NCBI GenBank assembly: GCA_947471745.1
Contig: CANJKZ010000093.1
Coordinates: forward strand, 811,501 to 875,500
Direction: 5' to 3'
DNA from: Closterium sp. Naga37s-1
Lineage: Eukaryota > Streptophyta > Zygnematophyceae > Desmidiales > Closteriaceae
Length of the DNA: 64,000 bases
Shown here: piece by piece, positions 36,301-47,021 of the stretch
Numbering within the stretch: position 1 is the stretch's first letter
Layout of the letters: the number at the start of each line of letters is the position of its first letter
Notes under the pieces: generated by a model
The model's database searches: none
Told to the model about the DNA's origin: nothing
What the model saw: the letters and a program-made list of their open reading frames with translations, nothing else
Program-made: the position numbers and the translations under genes

Positions 36301-37421
36301 GGGAGGAAGGAGAGAAACGGGGCAAGGGAGATAAGAGGAGGAGGAGAACGGGGAGGAAGGGGAGGAAGGGGAGAAAGGGGAGGAAGAAGAGGTGAGGGTA
36401 GGGGTGAAGGAAGAGGTGAGGTAAGTGAAAGTGACGGGGATGGAGGGCGTGAGGGAGATGAGAGACGGGAGGGACAAGGACAGTGGCCCGTGGTAGAGGG
36501 GATGATTCGATCTGATCTGATCTGATCTGATCAGATCTGGTGCGATGAGTGATGAGGCGGCCCACGGCACATGGCAGGGCAGCTTGTGTCAGTCAACTTC
36601 CTCCCCTCTGGTATCATGTGCATTGCATTGCATTGCACTGCATTGCATTGTGCTGTGCACCATCACATCACACCAGCGTCTGGCCTACCAGCACGTAACG
36701 TGGCACGACAAAAGATGCCATGGCGGAATTGTAAGTGACATGGGGACACCGAGAGGTGCCAATAGGGGGCTTCTAGCCGACGTGGGATTCCATTCCAGCA
36801 GGCGACGTGGCATACCAATAAGTGATGTGGCCTTCTAGATCCGTGACTATGATGGATTGTCCCACAGACTTGAGTAGATCACGCTGGAAATCCACTGCAC
36901 ACACGCCGAGAGAGAGCAAAGGGCGTGGGGGAAGAGAATGTGAGAAAGAGTGATTAATTTTTGCATGCGGAGCGTGTGTACAGAGCGTCAGCCTGGGCGG
37001 GCAGACTTGGATGGGGTGGTGCGTGGTTGATTGAGAGAGCCAGGGAGAGGGGGAAAGGAAAACGAGAAGGGGAAAGGGCACCAAAGTTTACAGGGGGATA
37101 TTGAGCCGGGAAGCAAACCTAAGTACCCCGAGGCACTCCTCCTTGCTAAAAACCATCCCTCCAAACAACAAGCCTTTCCGGTTCCCTCGGAAGCATCCCG
37201 AAGGAAAGAACTGTCTCATGATATGGACGTTACTATCAGTGCCCCGAATTCCTGCCAATGCAGTGCATGGCGGAAAGGCGCGTACCTTCCTGCTTCTGGT
37301 GCCTCTCGCGCTCCTCCACGAGGGCGGACAGCCTCAGCACCTCCTCCACTAGCTGCTCCTTAGACAAACGCTCCATCTCCGCCCGCGACACCGCCATATC
37401 GCGCCCCTTCTCGGCGCTCAT
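25405..37421 (-). CDS. PAS-domain hybrid histidine kinase with two receiver domains
   Basis: Twelve exons with consistent phases: 37286-37421, 36816-36894, 35833-36028, 34291-34521, 33668-33790, 33058-33306, 31852-31944, 28839-31466, 28466-28570, 27016-27740, 26307-26448, 25405-25902; 1734 residues. Order: coiled coil (15-45); PAS domain from about 47 ([20 protein letters not shown]) with its PAC end ([20 protein letters not shown]); coiled coil (to about 255); HisKA with phospho-acceptor His260 in [10 protein letters not shown]; HATPase with [10 protein letters not shown] from residue 370, [14 protein letters not shown] and GGTGLGL; about 600 residues of Pro/Ala-rich linker; receiver 1 (VVDDS, acceptor Asp1243 in VVVDTEMPGMDG); Gly/Ala linker; receiver 2 (KDNLVNQ, acceptor Asp1567 in FMDIQMPVMDG, Lys1622 in SKP). 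No membrane segment or transmembrane sensor is seen, so a soluble sensor is inferred. It resembles the PAS-histidine kinases of streptophyte algae and bryophytes. Receiver 1 has degenerate downstream positions and may not signal. Confidence 0.9.
26147..26270 (-). repeat. Downstream copy of histidine-kinase exon 11
   Basis: Repeats the second half of the receiver-2 exon ([19 protein letters not shown]) through YDLVFMDIQ, with donor CAG|GTGGGC, just downstream of the true exon end at 26307. One extra base shifts its frame near the middle. The junction beside it (GGTTTTCTTTGCGCCTTAAAACC, 26263-26293) looks like a decayed form of the palindrome. Confidence 0.8.
26530..26620 (-). repeat. Upstream degenerate copy of histidine-kinase exon 11
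   Basis: Reads EDKLVNQR followed by sequence related to the receiver-2 exon start, then drifts. Its EDK in place of KDN at the acidic pocket differs from the exon chosen as real. It lies upstream of the true exon at 26448. Confidence 0.6.
28231..28461. repeat. CACAACGCAG / CACAGCGCAG tandem repeat
   Basis: About 230 bp of 5-bp and 10-bp related units inside the histidine-kinase intron, ending a few bases before the exon at 28466. Its Cys/Ala-rich open frames in all six frames are an artefact of the repeat. Confidence 0.9.
30712..30805. repeat. AGGAGC hexamer repeat within coding exon 8
   Basis: On the sense strand the unit GCTCCT encodes Ala-Pro, giving about fifteen AP pairs in the linker between the ATPase and receiver 1. 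Confidence 0.93.
32020..32079 (-). repeat. Copy of histidine-kinase exon 7 start with palindrome
   Basis: The acceptor and first about 43 bases of exon 7 (CTGAAGGCGCTGGAC onward) are repeated upstream of the true exon at 31944. The copy breaks off in mid-exon at TTTTGAGGCGCCTCAAA (32020-32036). Here the 5' end of the exon was copied, and the palindrome again sits at the broken edge. Confidence 0.88.
32449..33023 (-). repeat. Five tandem copies of the end of the H-box exon
   Basis: Downstream of the exon ending at 33058 (..[18 protein letters not shown]) its last about 55 bases plus donor recur five times, starting near 32920, 32785, 32650, 32535 and 32449. Each copy is bounded by TTTTGAGTCGACACAA or TTTTGAATAGACTCAAA (32504-32521, 32606-32622, 32740-32755, 32874-32889, 33008-33023). 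The three nearest units are about 134 bp long and almost identical; the outer two are shorter and more diverged, suggesting stepwise growth. Confidence 0.92.
33885..33936 (-). repeat. Copy of histidine-kinase exon 5 start
   Basis: Repeats the acceptor and first about 45 bases of exon 5 (GACATGGAAGCATCGCGG onward, [15 protein letters not shown]) upstream of the real start at 33790, with a usable AG. No clear palindrome is next to it. Confidence 0.8.
34200..34280 (-). repeat. Copy of histidine-kinase exon 4 end with palindrome
   Basis: Downstream of the exon ending at 34291, its final about 55 bases with the donor CACGG|GTGCGTG recur. The copy begins at TTTGAGGCGCCTAAAAA (34264-34280), again at the edge broken inside the exon. 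Confidence 0.85.
34691..34794 (-). repeat. Upstream copy of histidine-kinase exon 4 start (near copy)
   Basis: Repeats acceptor plus [34 protein letters not shown], open in frame, then breaks off. It could act as an alternative acceptor exon only if a donor existed; none is obvious. Confidence 0.85.
34977..35050 (-). repeat. Upstream copy of histidine-kinase exon 4 start (far copy)
   Basis: Repeats acceptor plus [24 protein letters not shown] in frame, then breaks off. With the near copy and the true exon at 34521, three successive acceptors share the same exon start. Confidence 0.85.
35518..35745 (-). repeat. Two downstream copies of the PAS exon (exon 3) end
   Basis: The end of exon 3 ([23 protein letters not shown], true end 35833) recurs at about 35672-35745 and 35518-35576, each with the donor kept. 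The farther copy reads [16 protein letters not shown] in frame; the nearer one has a stop in place of the Trp codon. Confidence 0.85.
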
Positions 37422-40400
37422 TCTCGCGGTTAAGGTTGAATTTAAGTATCGAGTAATGTCGCTCTTTTCCTTGCCTTGTATCGAGTTATGTCGCACTTTC
37501 TCGGCCTAGTACGCTTACTACTACCGCGACCTAGCACCCTTGGTATTACCGCCGCGACCTGGTAAGTATTGCTATTCCGACTCAAACCGAATTAGGGCGG
37601 CCGACTAGGTAGCAATAAGTTATTGCCCTTCCAGATGCCCCCACAGACGGAAACTGAAGAGGAATATCGCCAGTGGCAGTAGAGACAATGCCGCGTCAGA
37701 TCAATGGGCGATCGCGGCAATGGCGCTCGCCGGTGACTGCGGCGCTGGCTGCGTCATGCGTGGCGACGCACGCTAAACCGCGTTAGTACTCCGCGTTACT
37801 AGAAATAGTATTAATACGGAACAGATGGGCCAACGGCAACGCATGATTTCGCGGCCACGGGCCGGCAGATCCCTAGTCAGCCATCGCTCCTGCCGCTGCT
37901 TCTGCTATCACCGCCGCCGCCAGTTGGTGGCCACGGTCACCCGGCTACACCGTGCTCGCACTGATGGCACGACGGACTTTACAGGTGCCGGATGGCAGTG
38001 GCTCGTGTGTATCAGTGTGCGGAAATCTTTCGCGATGTGGCTGGCAACAATCAATTTACGCTGGCGGCAGAACCTGACGGGTTACTAAGTCGAAATGAAA
38101 TGGAAGACGCTCGTTAGAGGTGTGACGACGCGATGTGGCTCATAGATGCGGGAGCCACGGCACTTGATACCTAAGTTGTAGGTGCGTGGCGACAATCGTA
38201 CACTCTGGGCTGGACGAAATGTGTGAAGCCACCAGAAACGGAACTAGGTTAAATACTAAGTTAGTGCGGTGGTACGTTCAAAACAATGCGAAGTAGCTTA
38301 GCTTGGTCACGAATGGGATATGCCCACTGGTACTAGTAGCACTGGAAAGAAGGACGGCTGAGGGTTGCTGCTCTTTCTTCGTTTTTTACTAGCCCAAGAA
38401 GGGAAAACGAGCAAAAGGCGAGGCTCGCAGAGCAAAGCGAGTCTGACCTGAAGACATGAATGGAATCCGCCAGAAAATCAAGGAGAGCTCAAGCAGGTTG
38501 TTGAGAATGGTGTGAGCAGAAGTGAGGAGTGCTCTGCTCTGCCCCCATAGAAGGTAGCGTGGACACACAGTAGAGGCAGAAGAACATAGTGTTGAGGGTA
38601 CAGAGGGCCGCGGAGAAAGGTTGTGAGGTGAGGGTTGTGTTTCACTGAGTTGAGTGGGTGGCACTGGCAACGCTGGTTTGCCCGAACCAAACTTGATGTG
38701 GATGGAGAGAAATGCGGTGGTGTGGTGTGTTGTGGTCCAAGTTAGGGCGGGACGGGAGGGACCAATGAGGGCAACTGCTGCTGACATGGTGGATTTGTGG
38801 AAGGTGATCCAGAATTATGAAGCAGAGCACTTTAGAGGCGGCACAAAAAAGGACCGAGGGTGCTTCACAAAATAAATAGTGTACTCAAAAACGTGATTTT
38901 GACTAAATGGTGACTTTCGCGCATGACAAACAGTAATGAACCCACAAAACAACTTGGTCATTGTTATATGTGTTTACCGTCCCACGTTCAGGATGGCCTC
39001 TTTTTGTTTACGATCTGTAGTATTGAATTAAATCGTGGAGAAAAAACTGACCTCTAACTTCTGTAAGCAGATTTGCGGGTTCGAGAACCCTTGTTCTGAT
39101 TGCGAATCTTCGAGGGTTGAGGAAGTGGAGGAATGTATATTCATGCACATGACGGGATGCCGCCGACGCCGTGTCTCGGCCCGGGGTTTGACGGAGGCGG
39201 GTAAGAGGGTGCAACAGTCCGTCCGGAGGCTAGAGATTAGGAAATCATATGGGTTGGCATTGTGTGGATTGATTACCGCACGGGCAACTGCTTCTCGCAT
39301 ACGGACAGCAACTTCACCCAGCATAGAATCTAATCGAGATCGAATCTAACCGTCTACAACGTGCTCTGTATATAGTACAGTTTGAGTCTGCGTAAATTTC
39401 TACCATTATGTAGTCAGACCTACAGGTTTCCGCATATATAGTATGCTATTTGGTATTTACAAGGCCTGGATCATGCAAACAAATCCAAGCTTCAAGCCAT
39501 ACTACTATAGTTTTGGTGTTGGATTCCACACATGAATGCAGAAAATATCAGAACATTATTTTCTGATATTTTCGGATATATGTGTGATTGATGGACGTTC
39601 GAGTTAATATTATTATTATGGGTGGAATTCTAGGGTGCAGGGCTGCTCGATTTCTGGGGTAAAGTAGACATACCTCCAACCAGAAACAGCTACTTTCCTA
39701 GAAACATAGTATGTATCTAGTTTGGAAACAGCTTGACTGTATCTAGGTTGGAGTGCAACATATTTTACAAGTTCAAATCAAGTGCGCTTTGATATGGAGT
39801 GGAAAAGATCGCGATCGATGGTTCGGTAAATCTGCGGCGATTGAATCGGCCGGGATTTCCCCAATCGGCATGCGCGACGTGGCGGGAACACTTTCACGAT
39901 GCCCATTCATCTTTCGTGCCATCTTCCTTCAACCCAACAGCTGGTCCATGCCTCGCTGGACGCCATGCCATCGACCTGATCGGAATTTGATACGTGATCT
40001 CATTCAGGGGGTCGTCCATGTTTCTCTCAGGCTTCCGCAACAAATTCCGTTTGTAACGACGCTGCGTTGCCCTTCTCCTTGTAGATAATGCAACTATAAC
40101 ATGTTGGTGCTGTTCGCCAGCAAATCGAAAAATTGAATGAAAAAGATGGCATCGGCATCGCGACCGCATCCGGAAACGGAGGCGGAACCCACCTCCTAGG
40201 TTTGGGCGTAATGCCACTCGAGAAACTTCTGCGCCCGGAAAGCGAAATTACGCAACCGCGTCGGGAACCTCCATCCCCACCTTCCCCCCAAGGGCTTTGA
40301 ACGGCAATGCAACGGCTGTGCCATCGCTGTCCTTTTAAAAACAGGGCATGGCGATGGCATGGCTTGGGGATGGAATTTTGCCTGGGGACGAAGTTGCGTC

Positions 40401-40924
40401 CCCGCTTCCATATGCCGTCGAGCAGCTCAAGTTGGTGGACAAATGGGGGCGTTTGCCAGACACCCACTTTGGTTGTTGGTTTGGACGGTAGAAGAGGCTC
40501 GGCACCTTTTTTACGGGCTGACCAGGCTGACGGAGGTAAACGAACCCTAACTGACGGGATCAGGAAGACGAGACACACCTTCCTGATCCCGTCGTTATCC
40601 CGTGGTTTTTGGCTTCACAGGTGCTGGCAAACAGCCCCGTTATGTTAACTGGGATGAAAATTCCCACAGATATAGCGAGATAATGGAGATTAACCATGAT
40701 GATATTTTTATGAACTGTAATCGATTTAAAATCTATGTTTATTTTATATTCTCAATTATGTACATGAATTGGTGCTCACTACACCAAGCAATTCTCTTTT
40801 CATATGTGCTCCTGCTGTTTACATAGTATGTACTGCTCTTGTGCGCGTTACGAGTGCTCATTGGCGAGAAATTTTCTAACGGGCACTGACTCACTGCCAA
40901 ACCAATCGATTTCTTCCAGCTTTG
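37422..40924. other. Divergent intergenic region
   Basis: The shared upstream region of the histidine kinase (-) and transaldolase (+) genes. I find no supported coding sequence, RNA gene or repeat family. The DNA becomes more AT-rich from about 38900 to 40800. Open frames of 60-180 codons show no motif and are not called. Confidence 0.5.
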
Positions 40925-42221
40925 ATGCTACTCGATGCCCTATCACTCCCTTGCACCTTTCCTTTCACTCCTTCCGCCCGCTCATCCATGGCCGTGCTTC
41001 CCGGAGCTGCCATTGTTGCTGTTGCGCACCTCTCCCTTCCGAAAGCTGCAGCGCCGTTCGTTTCACGTCAGCGGACACAGCAATACCAGCTGGATTTCAG
41101 CCAACGAGGGAGGCTGACCCGCCACCATCTCCGCAAATCCCGCCCGCTCATCCTTACCGCACCTCCCGCACCCATGGCGGACTCACCCCCTGCTGACCGC
41201 CACACCACCCTCGACGTTTCCGCCTCCGCCGCTGCTGCGCCTGGCGGCGGCGGAATCGCGAATGATCGGTCGGTTCTAGGGCAGAGACTGCTGGCGCTGG
41301 GCAGGGGACGGCTGAGATTGTTTCTGGACACTGCTGACGTGGCGGAATGGGAGAAATGGCTCCCGACGGGCATCTTCCATGGTGAGCCGTGAGCTGAACG
41401 GCGAGGGTGAGTGACACAGACTCGATTAGTGGGAGTAGAGCGGAGTAGAGCGTGCGCTATCACTTCGTTCCGTTTCGTGCTGTTCTCTTCTGTTCTGTTC
41501 TGTTTGCCCCACTCCGATCAGTGGAGAATGGGGCTTGTCGTCTCTCCCTCTCCTCTCATACCTCCCCCTTTCTCCCTCCCCTCTCCCCCTTCGCCCCTCT
41601 CCCTTCTCCTGCTCTTCCCCCGCTCTTCGTCCGTCTCTCTCCCCCTCTTCCTCTCCCCCTCCTATCATCTCGCCATCTCCTTCCCTGTGATGCGAATCCA
41701 ATGCGCTCCTCTCCACCCCCACTCAGGAGTCACAACGAATCCGCTGCTTCTGGAACGGGCAGGGAGGGAGTGCTCTGTGGACGCACTAGCGGAGCTGGCT
41801 CACACCGCATTTGGCTTGGTCAGTCAGTCACAACCAAACCAAACCGCGCAACTCCGCCCCGCTCTTCTCTTCACTTCACTTCACCACCCCGCCTCCCTCG
41901 CTTCCTCACTCCCCCTCTCTGTCTTTCTATCGTGGTCTCTAGTTCCAGATCCTGCTCCCCACCTCTTTCGTCCCCTCCTCCTCTCCCGTTCCCCTCCTGT
42001 TGCTCTGTCCACTTGCCTGGTCCAGGACTTGCTTCCTCTTTCGCAAATTGTCCTTCCCTCTCCATTCATTGTTCTATCCCCCACAACCATCCCTCATCCT
42101 CATTTCCCCATCGCCTATCCCTCATCCTCATTCGACTGTTATGCGTATCCCCCATCGCCCGCCTTCCCACCACCACCCCCCCTTTCCCACCCCCCCGTTG
42201 CTGCGCGGTATGCATGTGGCG

Positions 42222-42298
<77 letters not shown>

Positions 42299-44046
42299 TG
42301 TACGCGCGCACCCCATGGGGAGGAGAGCAGGGAGCGCAGGAGATCCAGCTACAGACATGGGGAGCCACAGCGGACGAAATGGTGGAAACGGGAAAACGCC
42401 TCGGCATCATCGATCCCCGCGTCGTGGTCAGCCTTCAACACAACCCCACTGCTGCCTTGCTGTCCTGCCGCTCTGCCGAGCCGCCCTGCCCTGTGACCTT
42501 TCTGCTTGTGCCTGCCTTCACCGGCTTTCTGCCTGCTCTTTCGGCACTATTGTTCGGCCTAGTATTGCAAGAGCTACTCTTTCACTCCAATGGGATGTTC
42601 TGGTTCTGGCCTGCCAAGGATGCATACTAAGGCACATAGCGCAGTACCAAGGTCTGGTCTGTAGTCGCTATGTGCCTTGGGGGGGGTTTTGCTCTACTCA
42701 TGTGCTGGTGCTGGTGCTGGTGCTGCGGCTCTGTGCATGTGCAACCTTTATGTTTGTTGGGACGGGTGGCAGATCAAGATTCCAGCGACAGTGACAGGCA
42801 TTCAGGCAGCACGGCAGCTCATCTCCACATGGGGCTTCCGAGTCACACTCACTGCCGTCTATGCCTCTCACCAGGTGCCATGCATGCATGCCCTCATGCA
42901 CACTCATCCTCACACACATGCACACACATGCACACACATGCACACACATGCACACACATGCACACACATGCACACACATGCACACACATGCACACACATG
43001 CACACACATATGCACACATGCACACACATGCACACACATGCACACACATGCACACACATGCACATACCCACAACTGCACCCCCCTGCTGAATCACACTCG
43101 TTTCCAGCCCCTCACCACCTCTGAACCTGCACACTGTGCTGTTGTGTTGCTGCTGCTCGTCATGATTCTTCATCACCTTGACCGTCCGCTGCTCACAACT
43201 CGCCCCAACACACTGCACCACCTCTCCTCTTCACCAACCTTGCATGCATCCATGGGGCCAACCTTGCTTCTTTCCCCTATGCCCCGACCCTGCTTGCATG
43301 CATGTATGGAGCCATGCTTGTGCACATCACTACCGCTCATCCCCTCTCCCCCGCCCTTCCTCTCCCCGTCCCCGATTGCCTGCACCAGGTGCTGCTAGCG
43401 CAGGGAGTGGGGGCGCAGTATGCAGCACCGTACCTGGGGCGAATGGACGCGCTGGGTAAAGACGGCAAGGCTGAAATCATCGCCATGCAAGTATGTGCCA
43501 TGCCACCCAATGCTACCCAATGCTACCCAATGCTATCCAATGCCCCCCATGCCATGCTCGGCATGCCACACACACACATTCACAGCACACACACAGCAAT
43601 CCTCTCGCCAGCAGCCCTGCCACCCCACATAGACCCTTCTCCCCGCTTACTTTCCATCCCATTTCCCCCTCCCACTCTCGGCCGGTCCTTACAGCAACCG
43701 GTGTCAGCAGCGGGCAGTGCGACGCGAGTCTTGGTGGCGTGTGTGAGAGCACCAGAGGAGGTGTCGTTGCTGGCAGCATTTCAAACCCCATTCCAAACCC
43801 CATTTCAAACCCCTCTCCCACTGCCATCCCTCCCAGCAAGCGGTGTCAGCAGCGGGCAGTGCGACGCGGGTGCTGGTGGCGAGTGTGAGGGAACCAGAAG
43901 AGGTGTCGTTGCTGGCAGCAGCAGGAGTGGACACATTCGCCCTGCCCCCGGCCATAGTGGCCCGCATGCTGCTCGTCCAGGAGACGGAAACAGCTGCTGC
44001 TGATTTCGAGCGTGCAGCTCTGGCACAAGCACCCAAAGGAAATTGA
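40925..44046 (+). CDS. Small transaldolase-family enzyme, probably plastid-targeted
   Basis: Exons 40925-41381, 41727-41818, 42331-42426, 42773-42874, 43389-43490, 43837-44046; phases agree and give 352 residues. Motifs: LRLFLDTADVAEWEKWLPTG (DTAD substrate loop), GVTTNPLLLERAG, IQLQTWG, then IKIPATVTGIQAA with the Schiff-base Lys217, VTLTAVYASHQ, and a closing GSATRVLVASVR and GVDTFALPPAI block. This order is that of the small transaldolase / fructose-6-phosphate aldolase group, which moves dihydroxyacetone units in the pentose phosphate pathway. The first about 95 residues are Ser/Ala/Arg-rich without acidic patches at the start, suggesting a transit peptide; the ATG could be 40925 or 40988. 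Distinguishing transaldolase from F6P aldolase activity needs enzymology. Confidence 0.85.
42222..42301. repeat. TGCG tetranucleotide tract
   Basis: About 20 units of GTGC, in the transaldolase intron, 30 bp before an exon. Confidence 0.95.
42899..43061. repeat. CACACATG-type minisatellite
   Basis: About 16 units of the 10-bp sequence CACACACATG, with one variant (CACACATATG) in the middle, inside a transaldolase intron. Confidence 0.95.
43694..43779 (+). repeat. Copy of the last transaldolase exon start
   Basis: Repeats the acceptor and the first about 80 bases of the terminal exon (CCGGTGTCAGCAGCGGGCAG to GTGTCGTTGCTGGCAGCA) upstream of the true start at 43837, then breaks off into TTTCAAACCCC repeats. 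Several silent-looking differences show it is not recent. Confidence 0.85.
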
Positions 44047-44560
44047 CGGGGGAACGGGGAAGGGGGGTGGGGTGGGGAAAGGGTTTTGTGAGACGTATCG
44101 GAACAGGGGTCACAGGTCGTAAGGTTGCTGTTGTGTGTTAAGGCCAGAAGGGAATGCAGCCGGGTCAGAAGGGGGAAGCTGGGGGAGGGTAGTTGCCGGA
44201 GTGCCGTGAATCTGGACGAGCCGTGGAGTGCAGTAGATGTAGTGCAACAAGGGGCGGCTCTGCTCTGCCATGCAGGGCGCTGCTCATTGCACTAGCATGG
44301 CAGGCAGTGCAGGCATGCATTGTGATGGTTCGTGGCAGGGGCAGGGGTGTATGTATTGGTCTCGGTTCTCTACTGCTTTACCTTGTTGGACTGGAAATAG
44401 GGCACTTGTTGGATTGATCGTACAACAAATATAAGTGCTTGCTTGCTAAAGGTACAAGAGGCACTATCATGTGAAGTGAATCCATGGTCAAGAGGACAGT
44501 GTGCTACCTAGCCTATGGTACATGGGTAATACACCAGAATATCACCTATAGCCTACCAGT
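44047..44560. other. 3' flank of transaldolase
   Basis: No gene, RNA or repeat recognised between the transaldolase stop and the hAT-like element. Confidence 0.5.
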
Positions 44561-45276
44561 CAGGGCTCTTGCTAGGATTTAGGCCCGTCTGAAAAGGCAA
44601 ATAGAAAAAAACCTTTCGTCTGACGTTCAGATGGGCATTTTTTTTTTGTGATTTTTAAGATGAATGCTGGCTCTATGTCTGATTTTCCAGACGATTATTT
44701 TTTGATGCTCTGCTTGAGATAGTAATACACTAATTGACCCCATTGCGATTGGGGGCGGGGCTGGTTGGGCAGCAAGGGACATGCGAACGGGGACCGCATG
44801 TCTTTCTACTGGCACGCGATGGGCCGGGTGGGTGGGGGAAGTTGAATTGGGGGGGCTGGGCTGGTGTTACGTACGAACGGGGGGAGGGGGCTGGCTCGCT
44901 GGGCTTGGGGGGTGCAAGGACCAGGGGTGTTGGGCGGGGGAGGGGGGATGGAAAGTGGCTGGACTGGTCGAGGAGCGAGGGAATTGGTGAAGGGGCTGGA
45001 TTGAGGGGTAGGACCATGGGGGATTCGAAGGGACAGGGGGCAAGGAGAGGGGAGGGGAGGGGAAGGGTACTTCGTCGGTATCAGATGATGCTATACGCGA
45101 TGTCTGAAATTTAAGACGAAACACAACGCTTAGTCTTTTTTCTCAGATGAAATAAAAATGTCTGTCTTACAGTTCATATAAAAAAAAATCGGTGGTCTTA
45201 CCAATCAGATGAAACTGAAAAATCAGGTCTGATTTTCAGACCATCAGACCAAATTGGTCTGATAACGGGAGCCCTG
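44561..45276. mobile_element. Non-autonomous hAT-like element (MITE-like), 716 bp
   Basis: Begins CAGGGCTC and ends GAGCCCTG, a perfect 8-bp inverted repeat, and is bounded by identical CTACCAGT on both sides (44553-44560 and 45277-45284), the 8-bp duplication of hAT. The arms are AT-rich with many GTCTGA / TCAGAC motifs (44588-44700 and 45110-45260), while the 400-bp centre is G-rich on the + strand and has no coding potential. It shares the CAGGGC start with the larger hAT at 14986-25121. Confidence 0.88.
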
Positions 45277-45302
45277 CTACCAGTGTGCGTTGCCACAAGG
45301 GA

Positions 45303-45392
45303 ACATGCACACGGCACATGCACATGGCACATGCACATGCACATGGCACATGGCACATGGCACATGGCACATGGCACATGGCACATGGGCCA
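45303..45392. repeat. GCACATG heptamer repeat
   Basis: A loose tandem of GCACATG / GCACATGGCACATG units just right of the hAT-like element. Confidence 0.85.
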
Positions 45393-45505
45393 TGGCTCAA
45401 GCATACGGATTCATGGCATATGTGTGAGTTGTAGCCCATCGCATAAATCAGACACTGGTGCGATGAGGGAAAACCGTAGGACGTTGGCAGCAGAGCAAGT
45501 GTGCA

Positions 45506-45634
45506 TCACGATAGGGTGTACGGCAGTTGGGGAGGAGATGGGCAGAGAAGAGAGGTGAGAGTCGGAATGGCAGGTACAGGGCATGTTGCTAGGGGTTGAC
45601 AATGCATGTGAAGGGTCTGAATTTTGCTACTCGC

Positions 45635-45680
<46 letters not shown>

Positions 45681-46110
45681 CTACCCCTGCATGTGAGCTG
45701 TCGATCCAGCAAGCAACCTGCTGCTGACTCCTCCCACCAGCAGTCCCCTACCAAGTCCGCCTCCTCCCATGCACCCCAGCACCTCGACTCCTCCCCTCCC
45801 GCTACCGGCCCACAGCACCCCTCCCCACCCTGCTCGCGTTCCTCATGACCCCCCTGCTTCTCTTGATGCTGCCTCGCTGTCCCCGCTGCAGCCGAGTCCA
45901 GCAGCTGCTGTAGGCCCGGGTGGTTGGAGCCTCCCTCCCAGGAGCAGGGTCCCGAGAGCGCAGCAGCAGGGGCGGCGGCATGATCCTGCAGGTGACATTG
46001 GTGATGAGAGGCATAAGAGCTGCCGTTACAGTGGCGAGCGTCAGTGGGAGTACTGCCGAGAGCGCAGGCATCGGCAGCACCACCACCGCCAGCATCGTCT
46101 TGAAAAACAT

Positions 46111-46184
<74 letters not shown>

Positions 46185-47021
46185 TCCCCAGGTAGCGTCA
46201 TCTGCACGGCATTGAGAGCGGAATCAATAGCAAGCAGGGACCTGCCAGGGCGGGAGACAGCAGCAGCAGGCAATCCCAGCGCCCCCTCGCCCCTGTCCTT
46301 GCCTCGCCCTGCTCTCCCCCTCGCCCTCTCCCGCTTGCTCTGCGCCCACCACTGCTGCTGCCACTCCCACGCCTCCCCTGCCCGCACCAGCGCCTGCTGT
46401 AGCTCCTGGTTTCTGCGAAAGGACACACACACGCACACACACACAGCAGTGGCAACCGTTGAATGATGGGAATCGTGGGAAATGCAGGAAAAAATGATTG
46501 GACCAAGAAGGTGGGTATTGAGTGTGTGATGCTGTCTGTTTATCTCATTCTGTGTCGGTTCCTGTCCACGTGGCCAGGTCTATGCTGGCTGTAACAAGTC
46601 GCGCCTGTGCGCTGCTTCTCCCGCTGTTCCCCTCTACTTCCCCCATCATCCCCGCCGTCCTTCCCCGTAACCTCCCTCCCTCCCCCCCACCTACTCCCCC
46701 ATTTTGCGTCCCACCCGCCAGCAGTCACCTCGCGCGGTGCTTAGCGACAGCCACGTGGAAGCAGAACGACACGTAGGCACCCAGGAAGATCTGCAGCACG
46801 CCCAGCGTCAGCAGCAGCAGCAGCAGGAAGCGCATTCGCCGCGTGAGAAGCCGCACGCGCCGCCGCTGGAAGCGCAGCCACGCGGCGGCGGCCTCCGCCT
46901 CGTCCGGCACGGATTCCGGCGGGGACCAATCGGGCGCGAGCCATGGCTGGCGGCGCTGCTGCAGCTGGTGGTGCAGCAGCGAGAGCGCCGCTAGCGGCCG
47001 GTCCACTTGCGGGCGACACAT
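45506..47021 (-). CDS. One-pass membrane protein with Ala and Ser homopolymers
   Basis: Two exons, 46729-47021 and 45506-46412, in phase; 399 residues; ATG at 47019-47021. The N-terminal 60 residues are amphipathic and basic; RMRFLLLLLLTLGVLQIFLG and following residues (about 64-90) form one membrane segment. It is followed by NQELQQALVRAGEAWEWQQQWW, a likely helix, then a basic and low-complexity region with a run of 24 Ala, an acidic and Gly-rich part, and a run of 14 Ser. I do not recognise the family. The Ala and Ser runs come from CTG/CAG repeats; the second half has little sign of constraint, so the true 3' end may differ. Confidence 0.55.
45636..45678. repeat. CTG trinucleotide repeat, 14 units
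   Basis: Encodes the Ser run of the membrane protein when read as AGC on the minus strand. Confidence 0.97.
46111..46182. repeat. CAG trinucleotide repeat, 24 units
   Basis: Uninterrupted. Read as GCT on the minus strand it encodes 24 consecutive alanines; in the other phases it would give Ser or Leu-Cys type runs. Confidence 0.97.

Noticed and set aside
39060-39110. Possible tRNA T-loop (GGTTCGAG)
   Set aside because: No acceptor stem or anticodon arm can be folded around it.
40027-40578. 183-codon open frame in the intergenic region
   Set aside because: No motif, no splice context and no similarity to any family I know; the shadow frames are equally open.
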